Shown here: positions 35,352 to 45,829 of the stretch, piece by piece
Layout: every line of letters begins with the position of its first letter
Position numbering within the stretch: position 1 is the first letter of the stretch
Assembly (NCBI GenBank): GCA_903863195.1
Contig: CAIPAY010000070.1
Span: 1-45,829 of the forward strand
Source of the DNA: an uncultured Holophagaceae bacterium
GTDB lineage: Bacteria > Acidobacteriota > Holophagae > Holophagales > Holophagaceae
Direction: 5' to 3'
DNA length: 45,829 nt
Translations under genes and position numbers: made by a program
The notes under the pieces: model-generated
Told to the model about the DNA's origin: nothing
Seen by the model: the letters and a program-made list of their open reading frames with translations, nothing else
Database searches by the model: none

Positions 35352-35720
35352 GGGATCATTCTAGAGGTCCTGGGGCTTGGAGGGAGGCCCGGGTTGTTTC
35401 CCCGACGAGTTGTCAACCCTTCGCCAGGAAACTTCGGATGCGCCGACTGGGCTCTGGGTGGTCAAAAACTTCAGAAAAAGCGGCTCTTTCCCAGGCCAGG
35501 GCTGCAGGGCGTGGCAATCCTGCCTGGTTCTGTCGGAGGTGATCCAGCAGGAGGAGGGCCCGGTCACAGGCCAAAAACGCTGTTGCCACACGCGGGTCTG
35601 TGCTACCCTGGTCGTGGATCACAGGGTCCAAGTGGATGTGGGAATCCGATGCATGCCCCCCAGGGGCGGCTATCGGTCCACGTCTAGTTGTATTCATGCT
35701 TATTCATCCAAGGGGGAAAC
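35352..35720. other. Spacer between nadA and glnN
   Basis: A 369-base region between divergent nadA and glnN. It holds one weak minus-strand frame (35413-35697). No sigma-54-type GG/GC promoter with correct spacing was found for glnN. The last 40 bases before glnN are AT-rich (around TTGTATTCATGCTTATTCAT) and probably contain its promoter. No other structure is supported. Confidence 0.5.
35413..35697 (-). CDS. Doubtful small protein or gene remnant upstream of glnN
   Basis: A 94-aa frame with a start at 35697 but no good ribosome-binding site. The last 35 residues (ALAWERAAFSEVFDHPEPSR, then RIRSFLAKG) are faintly like the C-terminal helix of enoyl-CoA hydratases, though no active-site region is present. 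Third-position GC is clearly lower than in the neighbours, and the frame covers the glnN promoter region. It may be a remnant or chance. Confidence 0.22.
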   Translation of the reverse strand: MNTTRRGPIAAPGGHASDSHIHLDPVIHDQGSTDPRVATAFLACDRALLLLDHLRQNQAGLPRPAALAWERAAFSEVFDHPEPSRRIRSFLAKG

Positions 35721-37880
35721 ATGTCCAAGACCCAGGCTCCGGATACGTCCAGCATCACACGGTTGGACCAGGTAAAGGTCAGCCAGTATTTCGGCTGCAA
35801 TACCTTCAGCGAGCGCACCATGCGCGAGCGGCTGCAGAAGGACGTCTACAAGTCCTACCGCCAGTCCCTGAAGCGCAGCGAGCCCCTGTCCCCCGACGTG
35901 GCCAAGAGCGTGGCGCTCGCCATGAAGGAATGGGCCATCGAGCAGGGCTGCACGCACTTCACCCACTGGTTCCTCCCCATGACCGGCGCTACCGCCGAGA
36001 AGCATGACGCCTTCATCATGTGGGACGAGCCCGGTCAGGTCACCGAGCGCTTCAGCGGCGGCATGCTCACCCAGGGCGAGCCGGACGCCAGCTCCTTCCC
36101 GAGCGGCGGTCTCCGCGCCACCTTCGAGGCCCGGGGCTACACCGCCTGGGATCCCGCCAGCCCGGCCTTCCTCATGGAAGGACCCCTGGGCAAGACCCTC
36201 TGCATCCCCACGGCCTTCATCGGCTACCACGGCGAGGCGCTGGATCACAAGGTGCCCCTCCTCCGCTCCATGGCCGTGGTATCCGACCAGGCCAAGGCCG
36301 CGCTGAAGTTCTTCGGTGTGAACGCGGAGTCGGTGGTCGCCCAGTGCGGCCCCGAGCAGGAATACTTCGCGGTGGACCTGGAGCTGGCCCAGCAGCGGCC
36401 TGACCTCCTCTTCGCCAACCGCACCCTCCAGGGCGCCAAGCCCCCCAAGGGCCAGGAGCTCGAGGACCACTACTTCGGCAGCATCAAGGAGCGCGTCCTG
36501 GGCTTCATGCAGGAGGTCGAGCTGGAGTGCTTCAAGCTCGGCATCCCCGCCAAGACCCGCCACAACGAGGTGGCCCCCAACCAGTTCGAGATCGCCCCCA
36601 TCTATGAAGCCGCCAACCTCGCCAGCGATCACAACCAGCTGCTGATGGAGCTCCTGAAGTCCGTCGGTGAGCGCCACGGCCTGGCCATCCTGCTTCACGA
36701 GAAGCCCTTCGCCGGCGTCAACGGCAGCGGCAAGCACGTGAACTGGAGCATCGCCACGGAAGAGGGCCAGAACCTGATGGAGCCCGGCCAGACGCCTGAA
36801 GAGAACCTGCAGTTCCTCTACTTCCTCAGCGCCACCCTGAAGGCCATCCACACCCACGGCGGCCTGCTCCGCGCGGCCATCGCCAGCGCCGGGAACGACC
36901 ACCGCCTCGGCGCCAACGAAGCGCCCCCGGCCATCATGTCCGCCTTCCTCGGCGCCCAGCTGAACCACATCCTGGACTCCATCGAGAGTGGCGACGTGGC
37001 CAACGTCTCCATCCAGGGAATCATCGATCTGGGCATCGGCAACCTGCCCCGCATCGAGAAGGACGCCACGGACCGAAACCGCACCAGCCCCTTCGCCTTC
37101 ACGGGCAACAAGTTCGAGTTCCGTGCCGTGGGTTCCAGCCAGCCCATCGCCCTGCCCCTGACGGTCATTAACGCCGCTGTGGCCGAGGCTCTCGAGGACC
37201 TCAACACCAAGCTGGCGGCCGAGCTCAAGGCGGGCAAGGAGCACAAGGCGGCCGTCCTGACCGTGGTGCGCCAGGCCATCATCGAGACCAAGGCCATCCG
37301 CTTCGAAGGCAATGGCTACTCGGACGAGTGGAAGGTCGAGGCCGAGCGCCGGGGCCTGCCCCACGCCAAGGACACCGTGGCCGCCCTGCACATCTGGGAG
37401 GAGCCCGCGGTGAAGGCCGTCTTCTCCAAGCCGGGCATCCTGTCCGAGGGCGAGCTTGAGTCCCGCCTCCACATCCGGCACGAGCAGTACCAGAAGGTCA
37501 TCGCCATCGAGACCCAGGTCCTGAAAGAGATGGCGGAGACCCAGATCCTGCCCTCCATCTCGGCCGACCTCGGCGCCCGCGCCGAGAGCCTCGCCAAGCT
37601 GGCCGTCGTCGGCATCACCGTGCCGGAGACCCTGAAGCAGGCCCTGCAGGCCCAGGTCACCCTCGCCGGCGAGGCCCAGGCCCGTCTCACCGCCATGAAG
37701 GCCGCCCTGAATGCGGCGGAGGCCCTCGAGGATCTCCACGCCCGCACCGAGGCCTTCGGGAACTCGGTCAACCAGTCCAAGCACGCCCTCCGCGAGGTCC
37801 TCGACCAGCTGGAAGAGGCCTGCGACGCCGACCTCTGGCCCCTCCCGAAGTACTGGGAGATGCTGGCTCCCCTCGTCTAG
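35721..37880 (+). CDS. glnN: Glutamine synthetase type III
   Basis: ATP-dependent ammonia assimilation. The 719-aa length and the N-terminus (VSQYFGCNTFSERTMRERL) are those of GSIII, not GSI (about 470 aa). Family motifs include THWFLPMTGATAEKHDAF, the metal and glutamate-binding segment QCGPEQEYFAVDLEL, RHNEVAPNQFEIAPIYE, GSGKHVNWSIAT and NRTSPFAFTGNKFEFRAVGS. A helical C-terminal extension is typical of the class. The ATG at 35721 follows AAGGGGG; an in-frame ATG at 35688 lacks a ribosome-binding site. No nitrogen regulator gene is adjacent. A palindromic terminator follows. Confidence 0.96.
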   Translation: MSKTQAPDTSSITRLDQVKVSQYFGCNTFSERTMRERLQKDVYKSYRQSLKRSEPLSPDVAKSVALAMKEWAIEQGCTHFTHWFLPMTGATAEKHDAFIMWDEPGQVTERFSGGMLTQGEPDASSFPSGGLRATFEARGYTAWDPASPAFLMEGPLGKTLCIPTAFIGYHGEALDHKVPLLRSMAVVSDQAKAALKFFGVNAESVVAQCGPEQEYFAVDLELAQQRPDLLFANRTLQGAKPPKGQELEDHYFGSIKERVLGFMQEVELECFKLGIPAKTRHNEVAPNQFEIAPIYEAANLASDHNQLLMELLKSVGERHGLAILLHEKPFAGVNGSGKHVNWSIATEEGQNLMEPGQTPEENLQFLYFLSATLKAIHTHGGLLRAAIASAGNDHRLGANEAPPAIMSAFLGAQLNHILDSIESGDVANVSIQGIIDLGIGNLPRIEKDATDRNRTSPFAFTGNKFEFRAVGSSQPIALPLTVINAAVAEALEDLNTKLAAELKAGKEHKAAVLTVVRQAIIETKAIRFEGNGYSDEWKVEAERRGLPHAKDTVAALHIWEEPAVKAVFSKPGILSEGELESRLHIRHEQYQKVIAIETQVLKEMAETQILPSISADLGARAESLAKLAVVGITVPETLKQALQAQVTLAGEAQARLTAMKAALNAAEALEDLHARTEAFGNSVNQSKHALREVLDQLEEACDADLWPLPKYWEMLAPLV

Positions 37881-37896
37881 CCTCTGCAGCAACCTC

Positions 37897-37932
37897 CATG
37901 AAAACGGGCCGCAGCTGCGGCCCGTTTCCATG
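37897..37932. terminator. Bidirectional terminator after glnN
   Basis: AAACGGGCCGCAG (37902-37914) and CTGCGGCCCGTTT (37915-37927) form a perfect 26-base palindrome, flanked by CATG on both sides. With A-rich and T-rich ends it can terminate both glnN and the convergent barrel gene. Confidence 0.85.
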
Positions 37933-37943
37933 GGGTCTTGGGG

Positions 37944-38534
37944 CTACTTCCCAAACCGGAAGACAGCGCTGACCTGGAGCCAGGTGGCTGTGTCGTAGCC
38001 GAAGCCATCGGGGCCGCTCTTGTCGACAAAGATCTGGTTCAGGGTCCCTTCCAGGGCGAAGGTGCGGTTGAAGATGTAGCCGGCCCCGCCGCGCACGCCG
38101 AGCTTGCCGCTCTGGGAGGCGCTGCCACTGGTCCACCGTCCCGCTCCGTTGATGAATTCCCAGTCATTCTTAATCTGGTTCAGGCTCGCCCCGGCGACGC
38201 TGTACCAGCCTCGGTTCAGGCCCTCGAAGCGGTAGACCCAGTCGGCGCCGGCCTGGAAGGCCTTGTAGTCGTTCTTGGAAGCCGTGAAGCCGCTCCAGCC
38301 GGACCCAGGGAAGTTCTGGAAGGTCAGGTGGGCCCGGACCTCATGGCGGGGGGCAACCTGGAAGTCGAGGTGGCCGCCGACGTGGGCGCCGAAGAACTGG
38401 TTGGTGCCAAAGTCAGATTTGTCCTTCAGGTCGCCCACCGGCAGGGAGAGGCCCGTGTAGATGCCGCCGGTGATGCTCTGGGCCGAGAGGGCCGCGCCCG
38501 TGCAAAGGCAGGCAAGGAAGAGGGTCTTGCGCAT
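37944..38534 (-). CDS. Small outer-membrane beta-barrel protein
   Basis: A 196-aa protein with a signal peptide (MRKTLFLACLCTGAALSAQS) and eight or so amphipathic strands, ending with a charged terminal strand (WLQVSAVFRFGK). It resembles OmpA/OmpX-sized barrels of the OMP_b-brl type. Segments such as GAHVGGHLDFQVAPRHEVRA and GGAGYIFNRTFALEGTLNQI alternate polar and apolar residues. Function is unknown. It converges on glnN through a shared terminator. Confidence 0.85.
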   Translation of the reverse strand: MRKTLFLACLCTGAALSAQSITGGIYTGLSLPVGDLKDKSDFGTNQFFGAHVGGHLDFQVAPRHEVRAHLTFQNFPGSGWSGFTASKNDYKAFQAGADWVYRFEGLNRGWYSVAGASLNQIKNDWEFINGAGRWTSGSASQSGKLGVRGGAGYIFNRTFALEGTLNQIFVDKSGPDGFGYDTATWLQVSAVFRFGK

Positions 38535-38647
38535 AGGTACTCCTGGGTTGAGGCACCCCTTGAGGGGGTTTCCCTAGCCTAGCGAGGCTAGCGATGTCCC
38601 GCGTCAACCGAAGGGACTAGGGCCGCGCTGCCCTTTCTCTGGAGAGC

Positions 38648-39136
38648 CTATTCCAGGGTGACGCCGCGCCCACTGAGGATCCGCGCCTCGATCTTGGAGG
38701 TGCTGTGTCCCGGCAGGAAGGGGATGAGGATGAGGCGCCCGCCCTGGGCTTCGACGAAGTCCCGACCCACCACGGTCTCCGGGGTGTAGTCCCCGCCCTT
38801 CACGAGCACATCCGGCCGGAGAGCTTGGATCAGCTCCAGCGGCGTGTCCTCGTCAAAGCGCACCACGGCGTCCACGCTGCGCAGACCCAGCAGCACGGCC
38901 GCCCGGGCGGCCTCGTCCTGCAGGGGGCGCCCTGGCCCCTTCAGGCGCGCCACGGAGGCATCGCTGTTCAGCCCCACCACCAGGAAGTCGCCCTGGGCGC
39001 GGGCGTCTGCCAGATACTGCACGTGGCCGGGGTGGATGAGGTCGAAGCACCCGTTGGTGAAGCACAGCGTCCCCGGGCGGGGGATGGCCGCGAGGAAGGC
39101 TTCAGGGGTCTGGAAGAAAAGGGTCGGTGACGGCAT
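38648..39136 (-). CDS. rfaE2: D-glycero-beta-D-manno-heptose 1-phosphate adenylyltransferase
   Basis: Makes ADP-heptose for the lipopolysaccharide core. A 162-aa stand-alone nucleotidyltransferase with the HxGH motif in [18 protein letters not shown], then [19 protein letters not shown] and [19 protein letters not shown]. It corresponds to the C-terminal half of E. coli HldE; the kinase half (RfaE1) is not in the window. The ATG at 39136 is chosen because the longer open frame upstream is not conserved in character. Divergent from the zinc-ribbon gene. Confidence 0.95.
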   Translation of the reverse strand: MPSPTLFFQTPEAFLAAIPRPGTLCFTNGCFDLIHPGHVQYLADARAQGDFLVVGLNSDASVARLKGPGRPLQDEAARAAVLLGLRSVDAVVRFDEDTPLELIQALRPDVLVKGGDYTPETVVGRDFVEAQGGRLILIPFLPGHSTSKIEARILSGRGVTLE

Positions 39137-39192
39137 CGTAGGTTCGGAAGTAAGATCATCGGTTCGGGGACCATTCCCAGGAGAAGTCTGCC

Positions 39193-39474
39193 ATGCCCCT
39201 CTACGAATACCGTTGCGAAGCTTGCGGCCAGCCCGAAGAGAAGCTGGAGAGCCTGTCCGCGCCTGTGGTCCACCCCTGCGGAGCCTGCGGGGCGGAGGAG
39301 GGCATGAAGCGCCAGTTGTCCGTTGCCGCGTTCTCGCTGTCCGGCGGGGGCTGGTATAAGGGCGCGGCCTCGGAGCCAGCGGCCTCGGCCTCGCCTTCGC
39401 CCGCGGCAGCGGAGGCCCCCAAGGCTGGCCACGGCTGTGCTGCGGGTGGCTGCGGCTGCCCCCTGGCCGGGTGA
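39193..39474 (+). CDS. FmdB-type zinc ribbon protein
   Basis: A 93-aa protein starting [19 protein letters not shown], the signature of FmdB putative regulatory proteins, with a second CxxC ([11 protein letters not shown]) completing a zinc ribbon. The C-terminal half is Ala/Pro/Ser-rich and ends with a cysteine-rich tail ([14 protein letters not shown]). Function of the family is poorly defined. AGGAGAAG precedes the ATG. Confidence 0.9.
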   Translation: MPLYEYRCEACGQPEEKLESLSAPVVHPCGACGAEEGMKRQLSVAAFSLSGGGWYKGAASEPAASASPSPAAAEAPKAGHGCAAGGCGCPLAG

Positions 39475-39500
39475 CGTCTGGCGCGTTCATTGTTGTTGCA

Positions 39501-39528
39501 TTGACTTCTGGGCTTATTCCGATAGCCT
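39501..39528 (+). promoter_or_regulatory. Candidate promoter of the str operon
   Basis: TTGACT (39501-39506) and TAGCCT (39523-39528) are separated by 16 bases and resemble a housekeeping sigma-factor promoter in an AT-rich pocket. The start of rpsL lies about 110 bases downstream, leaving a long leader. Activity is inferred from sequence only. Confidence 0.55.
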
Positions 39529-39639
39529 AGATGGTTCCGGCCCCGTGGGTCGGCGCAGGTTTTCATCCGTCCGATGTTCCCTCCGCGGAACCTCTCGGGC
39601 CCAGGCCCGGATCCACCGGTGCCTTCCATGGAGGATGGT

Positions 39640-40038
39640 GTGCCTACCATCAATCAGCTGATCCGCATTGGGCGGAAAACATTCCAGAACAAGACGAAGA
39701 GCCCCGCGCTCGACGCCTGCCCGCAGAAGCGCGGCGTGTGTACCCGCGTATTCACCACCACGCCGAAGAAGCCGAACTCGGCCCTCCGCAAGGTGGCCCG
39801 TGTGCGCCTCACCAACGGCATCGAGTGCACGACCTACATCCCTGGCGTCGGCCACAACCTGCAGGAGCACAGCATCGTGCTCATCCGCGGCGGCCGCGTG
39901 AAGGATCTGCCGGGCGTTCGCTATCACGTGGTGCGCGGCACTCTGGACGCCACTGGCGTCGCAGGCCGCAACCAGTCCCGTTCCAAGTACGGTGCGAAGC
40001 GGCCCAAGGCCGGTGCCGCTCCGGCCAAGAAGAAGTAG
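39640..40038 (+). CDS. rpsL: 30S ribosomal protein S12, GTG start
   Basis: Decoding-centre protein of the small subunit, 132 aa. The true start is GTG at 39640, giving [20 protein letters not shown] as in all S12 proteins. GGAGG at 39630-39634 lies five bases upstream. The ATG at 39628 overlaps that ribosome-binding site and would add four odd residues. The streptomycin-determining loops are wild type: [13 protein letters not shown] and [12 protein letters not shown]. First gene of the str operon. Confidence 0.95.
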   Translation: MPTINQLIRIGRKTFQNKTKSPALDACPQKRGVCTRVFTTTPKKPNSALRKVARVRLTNGIECTTYIPGVGHNLQEHSIVLIRGGRVKDLPGVRYHVVRGTLDATGVAGRNQSRSKYGAKRPKAGAAPAKKK

Positions 40039-40047
40039 GTGAGGTGA

Positions 40048-40521
<474 letters not shown>

Positions 40522-40537
40522 CAGCACCCAAGACCGG

Positions 40538-40564
40538 GAGGAGCCGCCGGCTTGGCGGCTCCTC
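40538..40564 (+). terminator. Hairpin between rpsG and fusA
   Basis: GAGGAGCCGCC (40538-40548) pairs with GGCGGCTCCTC (40554-40564), an 11-bp stem with a 5-base loop. There is no T-tract, so it may attenuate or mark an RNA-processing site rather than terminate fully. Confidence 0.45.
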
Positions 40565-40626
40565 TCGCGAAGGTCTTTGAAGCACCCCCGAATCCGATTC
40601 CGATTTGATCCTTTCAGGAGGCCGCA

Positions 40627-42735
<2,109 letters not shown>

Positions 42736-42744
42736 TTCTTCTTA

Positions 42745-42777
42745 GCTTCAAAATCGGGCAAAGCCCGATTTTGAAGC
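42745..42777. repeat. 15-bp perfect hairpin after fusA
   Basis: GCTTCAAAATCGGGC (42745-42759) pairs perfectly with GCCCGATTTTGAAGC (42763-42777) around AAA. It starts ten bases after the fusA stop. No U-tract follows, but TTTT lies in the 3' arm. It probably protects or ends the str transcript. Its core is shared with the purH-alaS spacer. Confidence 0.6.
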
Positions 42778-42898
42778 AAGGCAAGGCCGCTAGCTTGTTG
42801 TTTTAGCCCCCATGGGGTGAGGCCATTTCCCGAACCGCAAGGTTGCCGGGCCTCCTGATCCACCGCTTCCTCCCACGGGAGGTCGTGCGTTCTTCCAA

Positions 42899-42934
42899 AA
42901 AAGCCGTTGATTTTGCAGCGGCTTTTGTTATGCT
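42899..42934 (+). promoter_or_regulatory. Candidate promoter of the S10 operon overlapping a terminator-like stem
   Basis: TTGATT (42907-42912) and TATGCT (42929-42934), 16 bases apart, form a plausible promoter in an AT-rich pocket 90 bases before rpsJ. The same stretch holds AAAAGCCG (42899-42906) pairing with CGGCTTTT (42919-42926) and then GTT, like a weak terminator for read-through from fusA. Confidence 0.5.
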
Positions 42935-42944
42935 GATCAGCCCT

Positions 42945-43010
42945 GTCCCTGTTTCCGGGACGGATCCACATGGGCGGTCAGCGCCCCACGTCTATGGACG
43001 GTCTCCGTCC
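42945..43010 (+). promoter_or_regulatory. Structured leader of the S10 operon
   Basis: Two small stems precede rpsJ: GTCCC (42945-42949) with GGGAC (42957-42961), and GGACGG (42996-43001) with CCGTCC (43005-43010). The second lies just before the Shine-Dalgarno GGAG. L4 feedback on the S10 leader is known in E. coli; no homologous structure was recognised here. Confidence 0.35.
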
Positions 43011-43023
43011 CAATGGAGTGAAC

Positions 43024-43350
43024 ATGAAAGACAACATCCGCATCCGCCTGCGTGCCTTCGACCACCGTCTGCTCGACCAGAGCACCCGTGAGATCGTGGA
43101 CACCGCCAAGCGCACAGGCGCCCAGGTGGCAGGACCCATCCCCCTCCCCACCCGTACGAACAAGTACACCGTCAACCGCAGCCCCCACGTCGACAAGAAG
43201 AGCCGGGACCAGTTCGAGATCCGCACGCACAAGCGCCTGCTGGACATCCTGAACCCCACTCAGAACACCGTGGACACGCTGATGCGTCTCGACCTGCCTG
43301 CTGGCGTCGACGTGGAGATCAAGGTCTTCAGTCGCCAGGGCAACCGGTAG
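43024..43350 (+). CDS. rpsJ: 30S ribosomal protein S10
   Basis: A 108-aa protein that starts [20 protein letters not shown] at the ATG at 43024, with GGAG upstream. The longer open frame from 42970 is leader sequence. [20 protein letters not shown] is the family signature. First gene of the S10 ribosomal protein operon; S10 is also the NusE transcription factor. Confidence 0.97.
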   Translation: MKDNIRIRLRAFDHRLLDQSTREIVDTAKRTGAQVAGPIPLPTRTNKYTVNRSPHVDKKSRDQFEIRTHKRLLDILNPTQNTVDTLMRLDLPAGVDVEIKVFSRQGNR

Positions 43351-43364
43351 AGGGGGGAGAGATC

Positions 43365-43991
43365 ATGTCAAAAGGAATCATCGGCAAGAAGCTGGGCATG
43401 ACCCAGATCTTCAATGAGCAGGGACAGGTCGTCCCCGTGACCGTCATCCAGGCTGGCCCCTGCGTGGTCGTGATGCGCAAGACCTCTGCCAAGGATGGCT
43501 ACGAGGCTGTGCAGATCGGCTTCGTGGATCCCAACGGCGGCAAGCGCGCCACGAAGGCTGAGAAGGGCCACTGCGAGAAGCAGGGTGTCGCTCCGGTCCG
43601 CGTGCTGCGCGAGATCAAGGTGGATGCCACGGACGAATCCAAGCCCGGCGACAGCGTCCTGGCCAGCGCCTTCGAGGCGAAGACCAAGGTGAACGTCACT
43701 GGCATCAGCAAGGGCAAGGGGTTCGCCGGCGTCATCAAGCGGCACCACTTCGCTGGTGGCCGCGCGACCCACGGCTCCATGTTCCACCGTGCTCCCGGCT
43801 CCATCGGCCAGTCCAGCTATCCCAGCCGCGTCTTCCCCGGCGTCCGGATGCCCGGCCACATGGGCGACGCCCAGGTGACGGTGCGCAACCTCGAGATCGC
43901 CAAGGTGGACGTCGAGAACAACCTGCTCCTCATCAAGGGTGCCGTCCCCGGCCCCAAGGGTGGGTACATCGTCATCAAGCAGGAGGCCTAA
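43365..43991 (+). CDS. rplC: 50S ribosomal protein L3
   Basis: A 208-aa 50S assembly protein with [20 protein letters not shown] at the N-terminus and the loop segment [20 protein letters not shown], which contains the conserved Gln-bearing region close to the peptidyl-transferase centre. It starts 14 bases after rpsJ. AGGAGG near its end serves rplD. Confidence 0.98.
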   Translation: MSKGIIGKKLGMTQIFNEQGQVVPVTVIQAGPCVVVMRKTSAKDGYEAVQIGFVDPNGGKRATKAEKGHCEKQGVAPVRVLREIKVDATDESKPGDSVLASAFEAKTKVNVTGISKGKGFAGVIKRHHFAGGRATHGSMFHRAPGSIGQSSYPSRVFPGVRMPGHMGDAQVTVRNLEIAKVDVENNLLLIKGAVPGPKGGYIVIKQEA

Positions 43992-43992
43992 G

Positions 43993-44628
43993 ATGGCAGC
44001 CTTCCAGCACCCCGTACTCAGTCTCGAGAACAAGCAGGTCGACACCGTCGAGCTCCTGCCTGAAGTGTTCAAGCTCGAAGACGTGAACCAGCACCTGATC
44101 TGGGAAGCGGTCCGCCACTTCCTGGCCAAGCGGCGCGCAGGCACCGCGAAGACCAAGGACAAGTGGGAAGTCAGCGGCTCCGGCAAGAAGCTCTGGAAGC
44201 AGAAGGGCACCGGCCGCGCCCGCGTGGGCTCCATCCGCAGCCCGCTCTGGAAGGGCGGCGGCACCACTCACGGTCCGCACCCCCGTTCCTACGATTACGC
44301 CTTCCCCAAGAAGGCCCGTCGCGCCGCACTGCGCAACGCGCTGTCCGCCAAGCTGGCGAGCGGCCAGATCCTGGTGGTCGAGAACTGGGACGTCGCGTCC
44401 CACAAGACCAAGACCCTGGTTCAGACCCTCGGCAAGCTCGGCGTCACCGGTTCGGCCCTCCTGGTCGGCACCGAGGCCAGCGAGAAGCTCACCATGGCCG
44501 CCGGCAACAACCCGAAGCTGCAGACCGTCGAGAGCCTGGGCGTGAACGTCTATGAGCTCCTCAAGTACGACCAGGTGATCTTCTCCAAGGAAGCCGTCCT
44601 GGCCCTCCAGGAGGTTGTGAAGCCATGA
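43993..44628 (+). CDS. rplD: 50S ribosomal protein L4
   Basis: A 211-aa protein, ATG at 43993 just after the rplC stop, with the tentacle segment GTGRARVGSIRSPLWKGGGT that reaches the exit tunnel. In E. coli L4 is also the feedback regulator of the operon. It overlaps rplW by four bases (ATGA). Confidence 0.97.
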   Translation: MAAFQHPVLSLENKQVDTVELLPEVFKLEDVNQHLIWEAVRHFLAKRRAGTAKTKDKWEVSGSGKKLWKQKGTGRARVGSIRSPLWKGGGTTHGPHPRSYDYAFPKKARRAALRNALSAKLASGQILVVENWDVASHKTKTLVQTLGKLGVTGSALLVGTEASEKLTMAAGNNPKLQTVESLGVNVYELLKYDQVIFSKEAVLALQEVVKP

Positions 44629-44900
44629 CCAAGATCTTTGACGTGATCCGCAAGCCCCTCCTCACGGAGAAGGGCCAACTCCTTCGGGAGAAGAACATCC
44701 AGGTGTTCGAAGTGGCCACTTGGGCCACCAAGCACCAGATCCGGGAAGCAGTCGAACTGCTTCTCCAGTCCAAGGTGAAGAGCATCCGCACTGTGCGGAT
44801 TCCGAGCCGGACCAAGCGGCTAGGCCGTTTCGTGGGGACTTCCAGTCCCCGTAAGAAGGCCTATGTCGAGCTCGCCGAGGGCGCACCCGCGTCTGAGTAG
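44625..44900 (+). CDS. rplW: 50S ribosomal protein L23
   Basis: A 91-aa protein at the exit-tunnel rim, where trigger factor and SRP dock. Start MTKIFDVIRKPLLTEKGQLL and the segment FEVATWATKHQIREAVELLL are typical. It overlaps rplD by four bases; rplB follows after 74 bases. Confidence 0.96.
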   Translation: MTKIFDVIRKPLLTEKGQLLREKNIQVFEVATWATKHQIREAVELLLQSKVKSIRTVRIPSRTKRLGRFVGTSSPRKKAYVELAEGAPASE

Positions 44901-44974
44901 GCGATTCCACGGCGGACGGACAAGCTTTGCCCATTATCGCCCGCCCCTTTCAACCCTGAGGCAAGAGGACAACC

Positions 44975-45796
44975 ATGAGCATCAAACAGCTCAAGCCAAC
45001 GACCCCTGGTCAGCGCGGCATGTCCAAGTTCGGCTTCGAGGAAATCACCACGGACACGCCTGAGCGTTCCCTGATTTCCAAGCGAAACCGCACTGGAGGC
45101 CGCTCCAACACCGGCCGGATCACCACCCGCCACATCGGCGGTGGCCACAAGCGCCAGTACCGGATCATCGACTTCAAGCGCAACAAGCTCGAAGTGCCCG
45201 CCAAGGTGGCCACGATCGAGTACGACCCCAACCGCACCGCCCGCATCGCCCTGCTGGTCTACTCCGACGGCGAGAAGCGCTACATCCTGGCCCCCGACGG
45301 CCTGGAAGTGGGCCGCGTCGTGGTCGCCGGCAAGACCGCCGACATCCTGGTGGGCAACGCGCTCCCTCTCCGGAACATCCCGGTGGGCAACACGGTGCAC
45401 AACATCGAGATGAAGCCCGGCAAGGGTGGCCAGATCGCCCGCGCCGCCGGCACCTTCGCCCAGCTCGTGGCGAAGGAAGACGACTACGCCCAGCTCCGCA
45501 TGCCCTCCGGTGAGATCCGCAAGATCCACCTGGACTGCTACGCGACGATCGGCACGGTCGGCAACCTGCAGCACGAGAACATCCAGATCGGCAAGGCCGG
45601 CCGCACCCGTTGGATGGGGGTCCGTCCCACCGTCCGCGGTGTGGTCATGAACCCCGTCGACCACCCCCATGGTGGCGGCGAGGGCAGGACTTCCGGTGGT
45701 CGTCACCCTGTGACGCCCTGGGGCCAGCCGACCCGCGGCTACAAGACCCGTGGCAACCGTCGCACGGATAAGTTCATCGTCAAGCGGATCAACTAG
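44975..45796 (+). CDS. rplB: 50S ribosomal protein L2
   Basis: A 273-aa protein with [20 protein letters not shown] at the N-terminal part and the C-terminal signature [20 protein letters not shown], which holds the conserved His near the peptidyl-transferase centre. Full length. GAGGACAACC precedes the ATG. rpsS follows after 11 bases. Confidence 0.98.
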   Translation: MSIKQLKPTTPGQRGMSKFGFEEITTDTPERSLISKRNRTGGRSNTGRITTRHIGGGHKRQYRIIDFKRNKLEVPAKVATIEYDPNRTARIALLVYSDGEKRYILAPDGLEVGRVVVAGKTADILVGNALPLRNIPVGNTVHNIEMKPGKGGQIARAAGTFAQLVAKEDDYAQLRMPSGEIRKIHLDCYATIGTVGNLQHENIQIGKAGRTRWMGVRPTVRGVVMNPVDHPHGGGEGRTSGGRHPVTPWGQPTRGYKTRGNRRTDKFIVKRIN

Positions 45797-45807
45797 GAGG
45801 CCCGACA

Positions 45808-45829
45808 ATGGCACGTTCCCTGAAAAAAG
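45808..45829 (+). CDS. rpsS: 30S ribosomal protein S19 (partial, 5' end)
   Basis: Only the first seven codons are in the window (MARSLKK), preceded by AGGAGG. The position after rplB and the MARSLKK start identify S19. The rest lies beyond 45829. Confidence 0.88.

Noticed and set aside
35352..35720. Sigma-54 promoter for glnN
   Set aside because: TGGCA-like sequences occur, but none has the GG and GC elements at the required 10-base spacing.
35700..37931. A 743-codon minus-strand frame opposite glnN
   Set aside because: Same antisense effect; glnN is unambiguous and the antisense product is Gly/Leu/Val-rich without motifs.

Overview
The window is about 46 kb of high-GC bacterial chromosome. 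Gene content (c-type cytochromes, Gram-negative lipid A and heptose genes, type III glutamine synthetase, quinolinate synthase, a NuoG-like protein) suggests a Gram-negative anaerobe or facultative anaerobe. My best guess is the Holophagae class of Acidobacteriota (Geothrix-like). That is inference; no search was possible.

Layout. (1) 1-357: the 3' end of 23S rRNA, a complete 5S rRNA and a terminator. (2) 358-9197, plus strand: thrS-infC-rpmI-rplT-pheS-pheT, a small coiled-coil gene, zapA, a probable 6S RNA and rny. infC starts at an ATT codon, and PheT appears to lack its tRNA-binding OB-fold. (3) 9201-18853, the standout region: a minus-strand histidine kinase with a periplasmic beta-propeller and its response regulator, divergent from a compact four-gene cluster. 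The cluster encodes a 30-haem-site lipoprotein, a monohaem cytochrome c, a small outer-membrane beta-barrel and a DUF2231-like membrane protein fused to a cytochrome P460-like domain. A nested 32-bp dyad lies in the divergent spacer. (4) 18949-25192: alaS and purH (minus), an unknown small gene and a short stand-alone nuoG-like gene (plus). (5) 25265-35351: an OB-fold lipoprotein, lpxL-rsgA-efp (EfpL type), a Ser/Thr kinase, a CPBP protease, a DUF393 protein, a thioesterase with an unknown partner, then class II DAHP synthase and nadA. (6) 35721-39474: glnN, a small beta-barrel, rfaE2 and an FmdB-type zinc ribbon. (7) 39501-45829: rpsL-rpsG-fusA, then the start of the S10 operon (rpsJ-rplC-rplD-rplW-rplB-rpsS), with no tuf between them.

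How the genes work together. Most of the window is translation machinery in conserved order, split by envelope, purine, NAD, aromatic and nitrogen metabolism genes. The cytochrome locus is the accessory island. Its products fit a chain from an inner-membrane haem protein through a periplasmic monohaem carrier and an outer-membrane barrel to a very large multihaem lipoprotein, which would be a candidate extracellular or trans-envelope electron conduit under two-component control. The sequence shows the parts; electron flow and control are inferred.
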